From the NCBI GenBank assembly GCA_934654515.1, contig CAKUGA010000065.1, positions 1 through 5,782 on the forward strand: a DNA stretch of 5,782 nucleotides. Reading direction: 5' to 3'. The stretch's first letter is position 1, and each line of letters opens with the position of its first letter. The stretch comes from an uncultured Collinsella sp. GTDB lineage: Bacteria > Actinomycetota > Coriobacteriia > Coriobacteriales > Coriobacteriaceae. The notes under the pieces are model-generated. The model did not search any database and had not been told where the DNA came from. It saw only the letters and a program-made list of their open reading frames with translations. The translations under genes were made by a program, and so were the position numbers. Positions 1-5,530 of this stretch are shown piece after piece.

Positions 1-561
1 TTCTTCACGACCATCTCGCCGTCGATGGACATCCTTATTAGCTCCAACCTGGAGCGCATGCTGTACTTCCTGTCCGATGGCGACTGCGAGCTTGTTGCCG
101 GCCTTATGGAGCAGCTGGCACAGACTGGTCGCTACGAAGTTCCCGCCGAGCTGCTGGCCAAGATCCAGAGCGTCTTTGGCTGCGGTTGGGCCAGCGAGGA
201 CGAGGTCCGCGCTGCCATCAAGAGCTGCTGGGACGCGAACGGCTACGTGATTGACCCGCACACCGCTTGCGGCTATCACGTCTTTGAGCAGGTCGCTCCC
301 GCCGAGGGCGCCAAGGCCCGCGTGTTGCTTTCGACCGCCAGCCCCTACAAGTTCCCGCGCGCCTGCTGCGACGCCCTGGGCCTCGACGTTCCCGATGATG
401 ATTTTGAGGCTATGCGTGTGCTCGAGCAGGCCACCAACACGGTCGCCCCGACCCAGCTCGCCGAACTCGAATCCAAACCCGTCCGCTTCGAAGACGTCTG
501 CGACGTAGCCGACATGGCCAACTACGTAGAGTCTGCAGCAAAAAAGATGGCTTCCAACTAA
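1..561 (+). CDS. thrC: Threonine synthase, C-terminal part (5' end outside window)
   Basis: The last 186 codons of a pyridoxal-phosphate enzyme that converts O-phosphohomoserine to threonine and phosphate in the cytoplasm, the final step of threonine synthesis. The reading frame is open from base 1 and the first visible residues, FFTTISPSMDILISSNLER, match the conserved SPSMDI(L)xSSNLER stretch of long-type (E. coli/yeast-like) threonine synthases. Further on are YVIDPHTACG and STASPYKFP, both typical of the C-terminal domain of that type; the PLP-binding lysine and the N-terminal half lie outside the window. An internal ATG at 25 is not a credible start because the conserved motif begins before it. 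The TAA stop at 559-561 is followed 12 bases later by a hairpin terminator, and homoserine kinase, the preceding enzyme in the pathway, follows on the same strand. Identification is from motif recall and is firm. Confidence 0.95.
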   Translation, partial: FFTTISPSMDILISSNLERMLYFLSDGDCELVAGLMEQLAQTGRYEVPAELLAKIQSVFGCGWASEDEVRAAIKSCWDANGYVIDPHTACGYHVFEQVAPAEGAKARVLLSTASPYKFPRACCDALGLDVPDDDFEAMRVLEQATNTVAPTQLAELESKPVRFEDVCDVADMANYVESAAKKMASN

Positions 562-573
562 ACCCCTTATTAA

Positions 574-605
574 GCGCCGGCGAAAGCCGGCGCACCTTCT
601 TTTAT
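574..605 (+). terminator. Probable intrinsic terminator of thrC
   Basis: A perfect 8-bp stem, GCGCCGGC at 574-581 with GCCGGCGC at 586-593, closes a GAAA tetraloop and is followed by ACCTTCTTTTAT. The stem is very stable; the T-tract is interrupted by two Cs, so read-through into thrB is possible. It begins 12 bases after the thrC stop. Confidence 0.75.
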
Positions 606-639
606 AAGATAACCCCCGGGATGATGACGAACGCGCACA

Positions 640-751
640 GCGTGCCTGGCTGTTTAGTTCGTCGCGAGTTCCGCACGCAAAGGAAAGCACTTAATGTGCT
701 TTCCGTCTTGCGCAGGACTGCCCGAGCAGCGAACTAAACAGCCAGGCACGC
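640..751. repeat. Long quasi-palindrome E1 between thrC and thrB
   Basis: A 112-base inverted-repeat element. The outer arms, 640-661 and 730-751, are a perfect 22-bp match. Inside are CGCAA 676-680 with TTGCG 708-712, and an inner stem GGAAAGCAC 682-690 with GTGCTTTCC 696-704 around the loop TTAAT. Between arm and inner stem it carries TTCCGCA (669-675) on the left and GCAGGACT (712-719) on the right, which match the core seen in the two other long palindromes of this window when those are read in the opposite direction. It is the most divergent of the three and lacks the outermost stem around a stop codon. The right arm ends one base before the thrB Shine-Dalgarno sequence. There is no T-tract after it. 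Its function is unknown; it could be a structured leader, a processing site or a repeat element. Confidence 0.85.
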
Positions 752-752
752 C

Positions 753-758
753 AGGAGG
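753..758 (+). promoter_or_regulatory. Ribosome binding site of thrB
   Basis: AGGAGG lies 6 bases before the ATG at 765 and fixes the thrB start. It begins two bases after the right arm of palindrome E1 (ends 751), so a folded leader would place a long helix directly against the ribosome landing site without pairing to it. Confidence 0.85.
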
Positions 759-764
759 ACTCAC

Positions 765-1646
765 ATGATCAAGATCACCGTCCCAGCAACAAGCGCCAAC
801 CTAGGCATTGGCTACGACACCCTCGGCATGGCCGTCAGCCTTTACTCGCACTTCACCTTCGAGCGCGCCGACAAGCTCACCATCACGGGCTGCCCCGAGG
901 AGTTCCAAAACGAGAACAACCTAGTCTACGTAAGCTTTGTGGATGCGCTGGCCGCATGGGGCGAGCCGGCCTTCCCCGTCGCCATCGACATTCAGACTGA
1001 CGTTCCCGTCGCTCGTGGCCTGGGTTCCAGCTCCACCTGCGTTGTCGCTGGCATTATGGCCGCCGCCGCGCTGACGGGCCACACCGTCGACCGCGCCGAG
1101 CTCGTCCGCATCGCCACCGAGGTCGAGGGACATCCCGATAACGTCGCCCCCGCTATCCTGGGCGGCGCCGTCTGCTCCTTTACGCCGACCGATTCGCTCC
1201 CCCAGTGCCTGCGCTACGAAGTGAGCGACAAACTGCGTTTTATTACCGTGATTCCGCCCTACGAGGTGCACACCAGCGAGGCGCGCAAGGTCGTGCCGCA
1301 GGAGATTCCGCTCTCCACCGCCGTGTGGCAGATGGGTCGCATCGCCGGCATGACGCGCGGCCTGGAGACCGGCGACCTGGACCTGATTGCCGCCGCCAAC
1401 GACGACCGCATTCAGGAGCCCTATCGTCGCCGCCTGATCCCCGACTACAACGCCGTGCGCGACACCTGCCTCAACGGTGGCGCCAAGACCATCTGGATCA
1501 GTGGCTCCGGCTCGACCCTCATGGCCGTGACTGACGACACCATCGTGGCAAAGTTCTTGCAGGTCAAGCTGCGCGAGCAGTTCCCTAAGTGTGATACGCA
1601 TATTCTGACGTGCGACACCGAGGGCGCTCAAATCGAGTACCTGTAG
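765..1646 (+). CDS. thrB: Homoserine kinase (GHMP kinase family)
   Basis: A 293-residue cytoplasmic enzyme that phosphorylates homoserine with ATP to give O-phosphohomoserine, the substrate of threonine synthase encoded just upstream. All GHMP-kinase motifs are present: motif 1 PATSANLGIGYD at residues 7-18, the phosphate-binding loop PVARGLGSSS at 81-90, EGHPDNVAP at 121-129, and motif 3 ISGSGSTLMA at 245-254. The length is normal for ThrB (about 290-310). The ATG start is supported by AGGAGG six bases upstream and by motif 1 falling at the expected distance from the N-terminus. It is separated from thrC by a terminator-like hairpin and a long palindrome, so it may be transcribed partly on its own, although no convincing promoter was seen in 606-640. 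Its TAG stop lies inside the outermost stem of palindrome E2. Confidence 0.96.
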   Translation: MIKITVPATSANLGIGYDTLGMAVSLYSHFTFERADKLTITGCPEEFQNENNLVYVSFVDALAAWGEPAFPVAIDIQTDVPVARGLGSSSTCVVAGIMAAAALTGHTVDRAELVRIATEVEGHPDNVAPAILGGAVCSFTPTDSLPQCLRYEVSDKLRFITVIPPYEVHTSEARKVVPQEIPLSTAVWQMGRIAGMTRGLETGDLDLIAAANDDRIQEPYRRRLIPDYNAVRDTCLNGGAKTIWISGSGSTLMAVTDDTIVAKFLQVKLREQFPKCDTHILTCDTEGAQIEYL

Positions 1647-1826
1647 ACATCGCTAGTTAATCCCTTCGGGCCGCCCAAGGGTATCCCCTTAAAAACGTCC
1701 TCGCACTTGACGCCCGCTTATCCTGCTCCTTCGGAGCTACGGATAAGCGGGCCTCGTGCTGCGGAATGTTTTTAAGGGGATACCCTTGGGCGGCCCTACA
1801 GCAACGTGGTCGACGATGTCTATAGG
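1640..1826. repeat. Long quasi-palindrome E2 between convergent thrB and engB
   Basis: A 187-base nested inverted repeat. The outermost stem pairs 1640-1652 with 1814-1826 (13 bp, one G-T), and includes the thrB stop codon at 1644-1646. After an internal loop of 15 and 17 bases comes a perfect 29-bp stem, 1668-1696 with 1768-1796. The core follows: GTCCTC then GCAC (1703-1706) on the left and GTGC (1756-1759) then TGCGGAAT on the right. A 12-bp inner stem pairs 1712-1723 with 1741-1752, and a small GCTCC/GGAGC hairpin (1725-1737) caps it. No T-run follows the right arm. The core sequence is shared with E3 (5531-5713) and more weakly with E1, although the arms are largely unrelated. Position between convergent genes would fit a barrier to transcription from both sides, but this is inference. 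Confidence 0.9.
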
Positions 1827-1846
1827 AACCCACGCTTTGAAGGGGC

Positions 1847-1873
1847 GCCGGGCTGATGGTTTGGCTTTTTATT
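1847..1873 (+). terminator. Weak candidate intrinsic terminator after thrB
   Basis: GCCGGGC (1847-1853) can pair with GTTTGGC (1859-1865) around a 5-base loop, with three of seven pairs being G-U in RNA, and is followed by TTTTTATT. The T-tract is good but the stem is weak. It lies 200 bases beyond the thrB stop, after palindrome E2. Confidence 0.4.
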
Positions 1874-1908
1874 GATGGGGGCCCTTACTGGGATGGGACC
1901 CTTACTAG
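1874..1908. repeat. 17-18 bp tandem duplication over the engB stop codon
   Basis: GATGGGGGCCCTTACTGG (1874-1891) is followed directly by GATGGGACCCTTACTAG (1892-1908), two copies differing by one substitution, one length change in the G-run and one base near the end. The second copy contains the engB stop (read on the minus strand as TAG followed at once by TAA), so the first copy looks like a duplicated gene end. Confidence 0.7.
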
Positions 1909-2495
1909 AGGCAGGCCTCGGCGATGCGCTTTTTGAGCTCGTCGATACCCACGCCGGTCTGGGAGCTCGTGATGATTACATTCTCGGCCGGGACGTTGAG
2001 CTGCTTTTTGATGGCTGCTGCCTGGCGGGCCTGCTGGGTGCGGCTGAGCTTGTCGGCTTTGGTGAGGCAGACGATAAAGTTGAACTCGTTGCCCTGCAGA
2101 TAGTCGATCATGTCGTGATCGAGCTTGCTCGGGTCGTGACGAATATCCACCAGCGACACGACTAGGTTAAAGCTGCGCTCCGAGTCGAAGAAGTCGCCGA
2201 TAAGTTCTGCCCAGCGGTCACGCTCGGCCTTGGAGCGACGGGCGAAACCGTAACCCGGCAGGTCCACGAAATGCACGTCGTCGGCCTCAAAGAAGTTGAT
2301 GTTGCTCGTCTTGCCCGGCGTACTGGAAACCTTGACCAGGTTCTTGCGACCAAAGAGCTTGTTCATAATCGACGACTTGCCCACGTTGGAGCGGCCGACA
2401 AAGCTCACCTCAGGGCAGGTGGACTCGGGAATCTGCGAAACCTTGCCGTAGCTGGCGACGAACTTGGCAAGCTGGTAGTTAATGGAATCGGCCAT
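1905..2495 (-). CDS. engB: Ribosome-biogenesis GTP-binding protein EngB/YsxC/YihA
   Basis: A 196-residue GTPase of the TrmE-Era-EngA-EngB superfamily that takes part in assembly of the large ribosomal subunit in the cytoplasm. The GTPase motifs are in order: G1 GRSNVGKS at residues 34-41, G2 region STPGKT at 58-63, G3 DLPGYG at 78-83, G4 TKAD at 145-148, and a G5-like SSQTG at 177-181. GRSNVGKSS and VDLPGYGFA are hallmark sequences of this family, and the length is typical (about 195-210). The ATG at 2495 is preferred to the in-frame GTG at 2501 because AAGGAG (2501-2506) sits five bases before the ATG and would overlap the GTG. It follows the nucleosidase gene by 38 bases on the same strand, so the two are probably cotranscribed. 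The stop is a double TAG TAA. Confidence 0.96.
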   Translation of the reverse strand: MADSINYQLAKFVASYGKVSQIPESTCPEVSFVGRSNVGKSSIMNKLFGRKNLVKVSSTPGKTSNINFFEADDVHFVDLPGYGFARRSKAERDRWAELIGDFFDSERSFNLVVSLVDIRHDPSKLDHDMIDYLQGNEFNFIVCLTKADKLSRTQQARQAAAIKKQLNVPAENVIITSSQTGVGIDELKKRIAEACL

Positions 2496-2500
2496 GGACA

Positions 2501-2506
2501 CTCCTT
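2501..2506 (-). promoter_or_regulatory. Ribosome binding site of engB
   Basis: AAGGAG on the minus strand lies five bases before the ATG at 2495. It decides the start in favour of this ATG over the GTG two codons upstream, which would overlap the site. Confidence 0.75.
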
Positions 2507-2533
2507 GGTCGTAGGTTCTTACAAAAGAGCGCG

Positions 2534-3274
2534 CTATTGCGCATCGGCAATGCGGCGGACGATATCGAGCGTGATGTCACTTGCGACACGCGCGTACTCG
2601 AACAGATCGAACTCTCGGTCGCAAATTGCATCGTACGCCTCGTCACAATTATCGCTGATAGCGCGCAACACCAGGCAATCGACACCATTTTTGGTTGCGA
2701 CATGGGCAATTGCCGCGCCCTCCATGCCGACACAATCGGCATGCGTCGCCTCGATAGCGTCGTTGCGCATGGCGGCGCCCGTCACAAAGCGGTTACCCGT
2801 GGCAATCGTGCCGACCAGGAACTGTTTGGTGCCCTCGTTCGAAGCGACTGCATTTGTCGAAGCGTCAACAAACCCACGCTCAGCAAGCACGTCGACGGCA
2901 ATATCGACCAGCGCGGGTGTCGAGCCAAACTCCTCGAGCCCCGGTGCGGACTCGGCGATAAGCGCGGTATCGGTATCCAGATAGCGTAGGCGTTTGCCAA
3001 TGACCACGTCGTCGATATGGAGCTTGGGGTTCAAACCGCCCGCAATGCCCGAAAACACAACAGCCTGCGGAGCATACTTGCTAATGAGATGCTGTGTTGC
3101 AGCAGCGGCGTTCACCGTGCCCATACCCGCCGTTGTGGCGACAACTGTCAGACCGTCGAGCTCACCGCTCACAACGGTCAAGCCTGCCTCCCGCGCCTCG
3201 CAAACGTCGCTCAGCTCTTCCTTAATCTGCATGATCTCTTTTTCGAGCGCACCGATAATCGCGATGGTAGCCAT
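2534..3274 (-). CDS. mtnN: 5'-Methylthioadenosine/S-adenosylhomocysteine nucleosidase
   Basis: A 246-residue cytoplasmic hydrolase that splits adenine from methylthioadenosine, S-adenosylhomocysteine and 5'-deoxyadenosine, so recycling by-products of SAM use. The fold motifs are IIGALEKEI at residues 6-14, with E13 at the place of the catalytic-pocket glutamate (Glu12 in E. coli), FSGIAGG at 74-80, ATGNRFV at 158-164, VGMEGAAIAHV at 182-192 (E185 matches Glu174) and RAISD at 204-208 (D208 matches the catalytic Asp197). The residue before the conserved ME is glycine rather than the glutamate found in E. coli. An in-frame TTG at 3286 would add four residues; the ATG at 3274 is preferred because family members start just before the IGA motif and a GGGG stretch lies six bases upstream. 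Since the nearby PFL activase is a radical-SAM enzyme yielding deoxyadenosine, a functional link is plausible but inferred. It heads a likely operon with engB. Confidence 0.93.
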   Translation of the reverse strand: MATIAIIGALEKEIMQIKEELSDVCEAREAGLTVVSGELDGLTVVATTAGMGTVNAAAATQHLISKYAPQAVVFSGIAGGLNPKLHIDDVVIGKRLRYLDTDTALIAESAPGLEEFGSTPALVDIAVDVLAERGFVDASTNAVASNEGTKQFLVGTIATGNRFVTGAAMRNDAIEATHADCVGMEGAAIAHVATKNGVDCLVLRAISDNCDEAYDAICDREFDLFEYARVASDITLDIVRRIADAQ

Positions 3275-3372
3275 ACCATTCCCCAAACCTATACGAAATT
3301 CTCAACCACGGTATGGTACCAGCATTTTGTTTGACCTCGCCAAACGAACACGCTAAGCCAGTGCAGCTCGCG

Positions 3373-3405
3373 TATCAAACAGAGCTTCCGCTATGGCTGT
3401 AGCTC
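3373..3405 (-). terminator. Candidate weak terminator after pflA
   Basis: On the minus strand, GAGCT (3405-3401) pairs with AGCTC (3386-3382); inside, three further pairs form with two mismatches around a CATA loop. TGTTTGATA follows. The stem starts one base after the pflA stop codon. The T-tract is poor, so activity is uncertain. Confidence 0.4.
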
Positions 3406-3406
3406 G

Positions 3407-4225
3407 TTAGCCGATGGCGTTTTTGAGTTCGGCGCGGCGCTTTTTCATGCCGGCCATGACGGCGTTGCGCAGCTCGGGCATGCGCGCGGTATCCATCTGG
3501 GGCACGCCCTCGAGCTTATAGGGGATCCCCAGCTGCTCATATTTGACGACACCCATGGTGTGATACGGCAGCATTTCCAGGCCCACCACGTTGTGCCACG
3601 GGGCAATCAAGCGGCCGAGCGCCTCACACTCCTCCACCGTGTCGGTAATGCCCGGCACCACCACGTGGCGAATGACAACCTTAATCTTGCGACGGGCAAG
3701 CTCATCGCCAAACGCCAGGATGCGCGCAGGATCGCAACCGGTCAGCTTTTTATGCTCAACCGGATCGGCATGCTTGATGTCGAGCAGCACCATATCGGTC
3801 TCGTTGAGAACAGCATCGAACTTCTCCGGATGCTTGGGATCAAATGCATAGCCACAGCTGTCTAGGCAGGTGTGCACGCGGCCATCGGGGTTGTTGTGCA
3901 TCACGCGGAACAGGTCGGCCAAAAACTCGGGCTGCAGGAGCGGTTCGCCGCCCGAAACGGTAATGCCGCCGCTACGGTAGAACTCATGGTTACTCTGGAA
4001 CTCGTCCATGAGATGCTCGACGGTCACCATCGTGCCGCCGTTAACAGACCAGGTATCGGGATTGTGGCAATACGCGCAGCGCATAGGACAGCCCTGAACA
4101 AACACCACAAAGCGGATGCCGGGCCCGTCGACCGTTCCCATCGTCTCGATCGAATGCACGCGACCCAGGGCATACGCAGAGTCCTCGGGATGAGCATCCA
4201 CACCCTCAAGCGTCATCTCAGCCAT
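3407..4225 (-). CDS. pflA: Pyruvate formate-lyase activating enzyme (radical SAM)
   Basis: A 272-residue [4Fe-4S] radical-SAM enzyme that uses S-adenosylmethionine to place the glycyl radical on pyruvate formate-lyase, switching on anaerobic cleavage of pyruvate to acetyl-CoA and formate. The cluster-binding motif C46-PMR-C50-AY-C53 is intact inside GCPMRCAYCHNPDTW. Upstream is the family signature SIETMGTVDGPGIRFVVFVQG (about residues 25-45), followed by SGGEPLLQ at 91-98 for SAM binding and LLDIKH at 147-152. It is longer than E. coli PflA (246) mainly through an N-terminal extension of about 20 residues without a visible domain. The ATG at 4225 has AAGG eight bases upstream; a second ATG at residue 4 is possible. 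The product's partner, PflB, ends at 5710 on the same strand, with degV in between. Other glycyl-radical activases carry extra ferredoxin-like clusters, absent here, which supports PflA. Confidence 0.94.
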   Translation of the reverse strand: MAEMTLEGVDAHPEDSAYALGRVHSIETMGTVDGPGIRFVVFVQGCPMRCAYCHNPDTWSVNGGTMVTVEHLMDEFQSNHEFYRSGGITVSGGEPLLQPEFLADLFRVMHNNPDGRVHTCLDSCGYAFDPKHPEKFDAVLNETDMVLLDIKHADPVEHKKLTGCDPARILAFGDELARRKIKVVIRHVVVPGITDTVEECEALGRLIAPWHNVVGLEMLPYHTMGVVKYEQLGIPYKLEGVPQMDTARMPELRNAVMAGMKKRRAELKNAIG

Positions 4226-4275
4226 TCCCGCAACCTTGCCTCTCTTTGGTTTTTGTCAATTAAAATGCCAGAGCC

Positions 4276-4281
4276 ATTCTA
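4276..4281 (-). promoter_or_regulatory. Candidate -10 box for pflA
   Basis: TAGAAT on the minus strand differs from TATAAT at one base and would start a transcript roughly 43 bases before the pflA ATG, downstream of the degV terminator. No good -35 box is visible at 16-18 bases, so if real it would probably need an activator. A nearby AAACGGTTT palindrome (4301-4309) overlaps the -35 position. Confidence 0.3.
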
Positions 4282-4344
4282 GCCCATACGCCTGATGGCG
4301 AAACGGTTTAGCGGTCAATTAGATCGTCCTATTTGACTCCACGC

Positions 4345-4381
4345 AAAAGCGGCGGGAAGGTTGTCGCAACCCGCCCGCCGC
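4345..4381 (-). terminator. Strong intrinsic terminator of degV
   Basis: On the minus strand GCGGCGGG (4381-4374) pairs perfectly with CCCGCCGC (4356-4349). An inner GGTT/AACC helix forms around a 5-base loop, and TTTT (4348-4345) follows at once. It starts 31 bases after the degV stop and separates degV from pflA. Confidence 0.85.
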
Positions 4382-4412
4382 CGTGGCAATAGAAATCGAT
4401 AGACGCCAGGCC

Positions 4413-5273
4413 CTACGCCTTAAGCGTAAGCACCGCGCCAAAGGCGGTCGGGCCGCAGTGGCTCGAGATGACGCCGCCGACCTGAGTCCAGGTAACGTCC
4501 TTAAAGCCCAGGTCGTGCGCATAGACTTCCATATCGTCGCGCAGCTCCTCGGAAAGGCCCACTGAATACGCCAAACCAATGTGCGAGTAATCAATATCGC
4601 CCTTCGCAACCATGTGGTCAATAAAGGCACGGGCGCATTTGAGCATAGAGCCGCGGAGCTTCTTGGTCGCCACGAATTTGCCACCCGTTACCTCAATGCA
4701 GGGCTTAATCTTGAGCAGATGGGCACCGAGGAATGCCACGTTGGACAAACGACCGCCGGCCTTAAGGAAGGCGAGATCGGTGGGGACAAAGCCCAACAGC
4801 ACGCGGTCCATCACCGAATTGGTAAAGGCGAAAATCTCGTCGACGGTGGCATCCGGATGGGCTTCGATATACTTGGCGGTCTCAACGGCGACAAGCGACT
4901 GGCCCACCGACACAAAGCGCGTATCCATGGAGAAGACGTAATCGCGGCCCTTTGCCGCAATCTTCGACGACTGATGCGAGCAGGTCGTAACCTCGGAATA
5001 CGCAAGATGCAAAATGGTCGCATCGGGCCGCTCGGCGTGGATGCGGTCGTACACATGCGCAAAATCCGCCGGCGAGCAACCGCTGGTCTTGGGCATCACA
5101 CCAAACTCGTTGCAGCGCGAGTAAATCTCAAGCGGGTCGATCGATCCGTCTTCGACGGTCTCGTCACCAATCGTGACATGCATGGGCACGCGCACGATGC
5201 CATAGCGCTCGCAGAGCTCCGGCGTCACATCCGAACCAGACTCAACCACGATTACGTACTTGCCCATTATCAT
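4413..5273 (-). CDS. DegV family fatty-acid-binding protein
   Basis: A 286-residue protein of the DegV family. Members bind a fatty acid between two domains, and FakB proteins of this family present it to the fatty-acid kinase FakA; no FakA partner is visible here. The signatures are the N-terminal VIVVESGSDVTPEL (7-20, normally TDSTxDLP), KTSGCSPADF (62-71, normally TSQPSxxDF), SEVTTCSHQSS (93-103), FLKAGGRLS (169-177), LLKIKPCIEV (186-195) and the C-terminal SSHCGPTAFG (270-279, usually GTHTGPGAxG). Several positions depart from the commonest form, so ligand preference may differ. An open frame runs back to 5372 but the family N-terminus begins at VIVV, so the start is the ATG at 5273 (GATGGG five bases upstream) or that at 5267, which gives 284 residues. 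It lies between pflB and pflA but has its own terminator and a candidate promoter. Confidence 0.9.
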   Translation of the reverse strand: MIMGKYVIVVESGSDVTPELCERYGIVRVPMHVTIGDETVEDGSIDPLEIYSRCNEFGVMPKTSGCSPADFAHVYDRIHAERPDATILHLAYSEVTTCSHQSSKIAAKGRDYVFSMDTRFVSVGQSLVAVETAKYIEAHPDATVDEIFAFTNSVMDRVLLGFVPTDLAFLKAGGRLSNVAFLGAHLLKIKPCIEVTGGKFVATKKLRGSMLKCARAFIDHMVAKGDIDYSHIGLAYSVGLSEELRDDMEVYAHDLGFKDVTWTQVGGVISSHCGPTAFGAVLTLKA

Positions 5274-5320
5274 CACGACCCATCTCGACGTTGGCTTTTC
5301 AATACATGGCACATGCCCGC

Positions 5321-5334
5321 TGCGCTGTTGCGCA
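5321..5334. other. Small GC-rich hairpin in degV leader
   Basis: TGCGC (5321-5325) and GCGCA (5330-5334) form a 5-bp stem around a TGTT loop, about 50 bases before the degV start. No T-run follows on either strand, so it is not a terminator; whether it matters is unknown. Confidence 0.35.
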
Positions 5335-5353
5335 ACCGCGCCCAAGCGCCAAA

Positions 5354-5390
5354 GAGACGCCGCCCCTTGCACAACAAAGGACAGCGTCTC
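5354..5390 (-). other. Leader hairpin upstream of degV
   Basis: GAGACGC (5354-5360) pairs with GCGTCTC (5384-5390), and inside it CCTT (5365-5368) pairs with AAGG (5377-5380) around an 8-base loop. If transcription begins near 5410 the hairpin would lie at the 5' end of the degV leader, some 80 bases before the start codon. No T-run follows on the minus strand. A stabilising 5' hairpin or part of a regulatory leader are both possible; it matches no riboswitch that I recognise. Confidence 0.5.
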
Positions 5391-5416
5391 CCTGGAAAAC
5401 TCCGTGCTTGCATCAG

Positions 5417-5445
5417 ATTCTACACGGTTTATTAAAGAGTGTTAC
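5417..5445 (-). promoter_or_regulatory. Candidate sigma-70 promoter for degV
   Basis: On the minus strand GTAACA (5445-5440, four of six matches to TTGACA) and TAGAAT (5422-5417, five of six to TATAAT) are separated by exactly 17 bases. Transcription would begin near 5410, giving a leader of about 137 bases before degV. The pair of direct repeats at 5455-5484 sits immediately upstream of the -35 box. Confidence 0.5.
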
Positions 5446-5454
5446 TTACTCCGC

Positions 5455-5484
5455 AAACGGTAGCTATATGCGATAAACGGTAGC
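5455..5484 (-). promoter_or_regulatory. Paired 10-bp direct repeats, possible activator site
   Basis: AAACGGTAGC occurs at 5455-5464 and again at 5475-5484, a period of 20 bases, so both copies face the same side of the helix. On the degV strand they read GCTACCGTTT and are centred roughly at -50 and -70 from the predicted start of transcription. The ACCGTTTAT/ACCGTTTGC cores resemble the published LytTR-type operator repeat ([TA][AC][CA]GTTN[AG][TG]); the gap is 11 bases where 12-13 is usual. The regulator itself is not in the window. Confidence 0.45.
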
Positions 5485-5530
5485 CACCAACAAAGTATCC
5501 CGCGCGCTCAACCCATCAGGAGAGTTCCGC

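Noticed and set aside
640..751. Miniature inverted-repeat transposon (MITE) interpretation
   Set aside because: The terminal arms differ between copies and no target-site duplication was visible at the flanks, so a classical MITE is unlikely. A REP-like element moved by a distant enzyme remains possible.
921..1631. A 236-codon open frame on the minus strand opposite thrB
   Set aside because: It lies wholly antisense to a well-supported kinase gene, has low-complexity composition rich in Gly, Ala and His, and no recognisable motif; it reflects GC-rich codon use.
1668..1796. E2 (and E1, E3) as ordinary intrinsic terminators
   Set aside because: No T-tract follows on either strand, and the 22-29 bp perfect helices with a conserved asymmetric core exceed what a terminator needs. 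A terminating effect by structure alone is not excluded.
3287..3345. A promoter for the nucleosidase-engB operon
   Set aside because: TATAGG and TACCAT can be seen on the minus strand, but neither has an acceptable -35 at normal spacing; a promoter must be near but I cannot place it.
4254..4259. A perfect TTGACA on the minus strand before pflA
   Set aside because: No -10 box occurs 16-18 bases downstream, and a transcript would start at or after the pflA start codon.
5274..5372. A longer DegV start adding 33 residues
   Set aside because: The extra residues do not resemble the DegV N-terminus, which begins right at the later methionines, and the region holds leader hairpins instead.
4581..5435. 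A 284-codon open frame on the plus strand opposite degV
   Set aside because: Antisense to a clear DegV protein, no family motif and no plausible ribosome binding site; a shadow frame.
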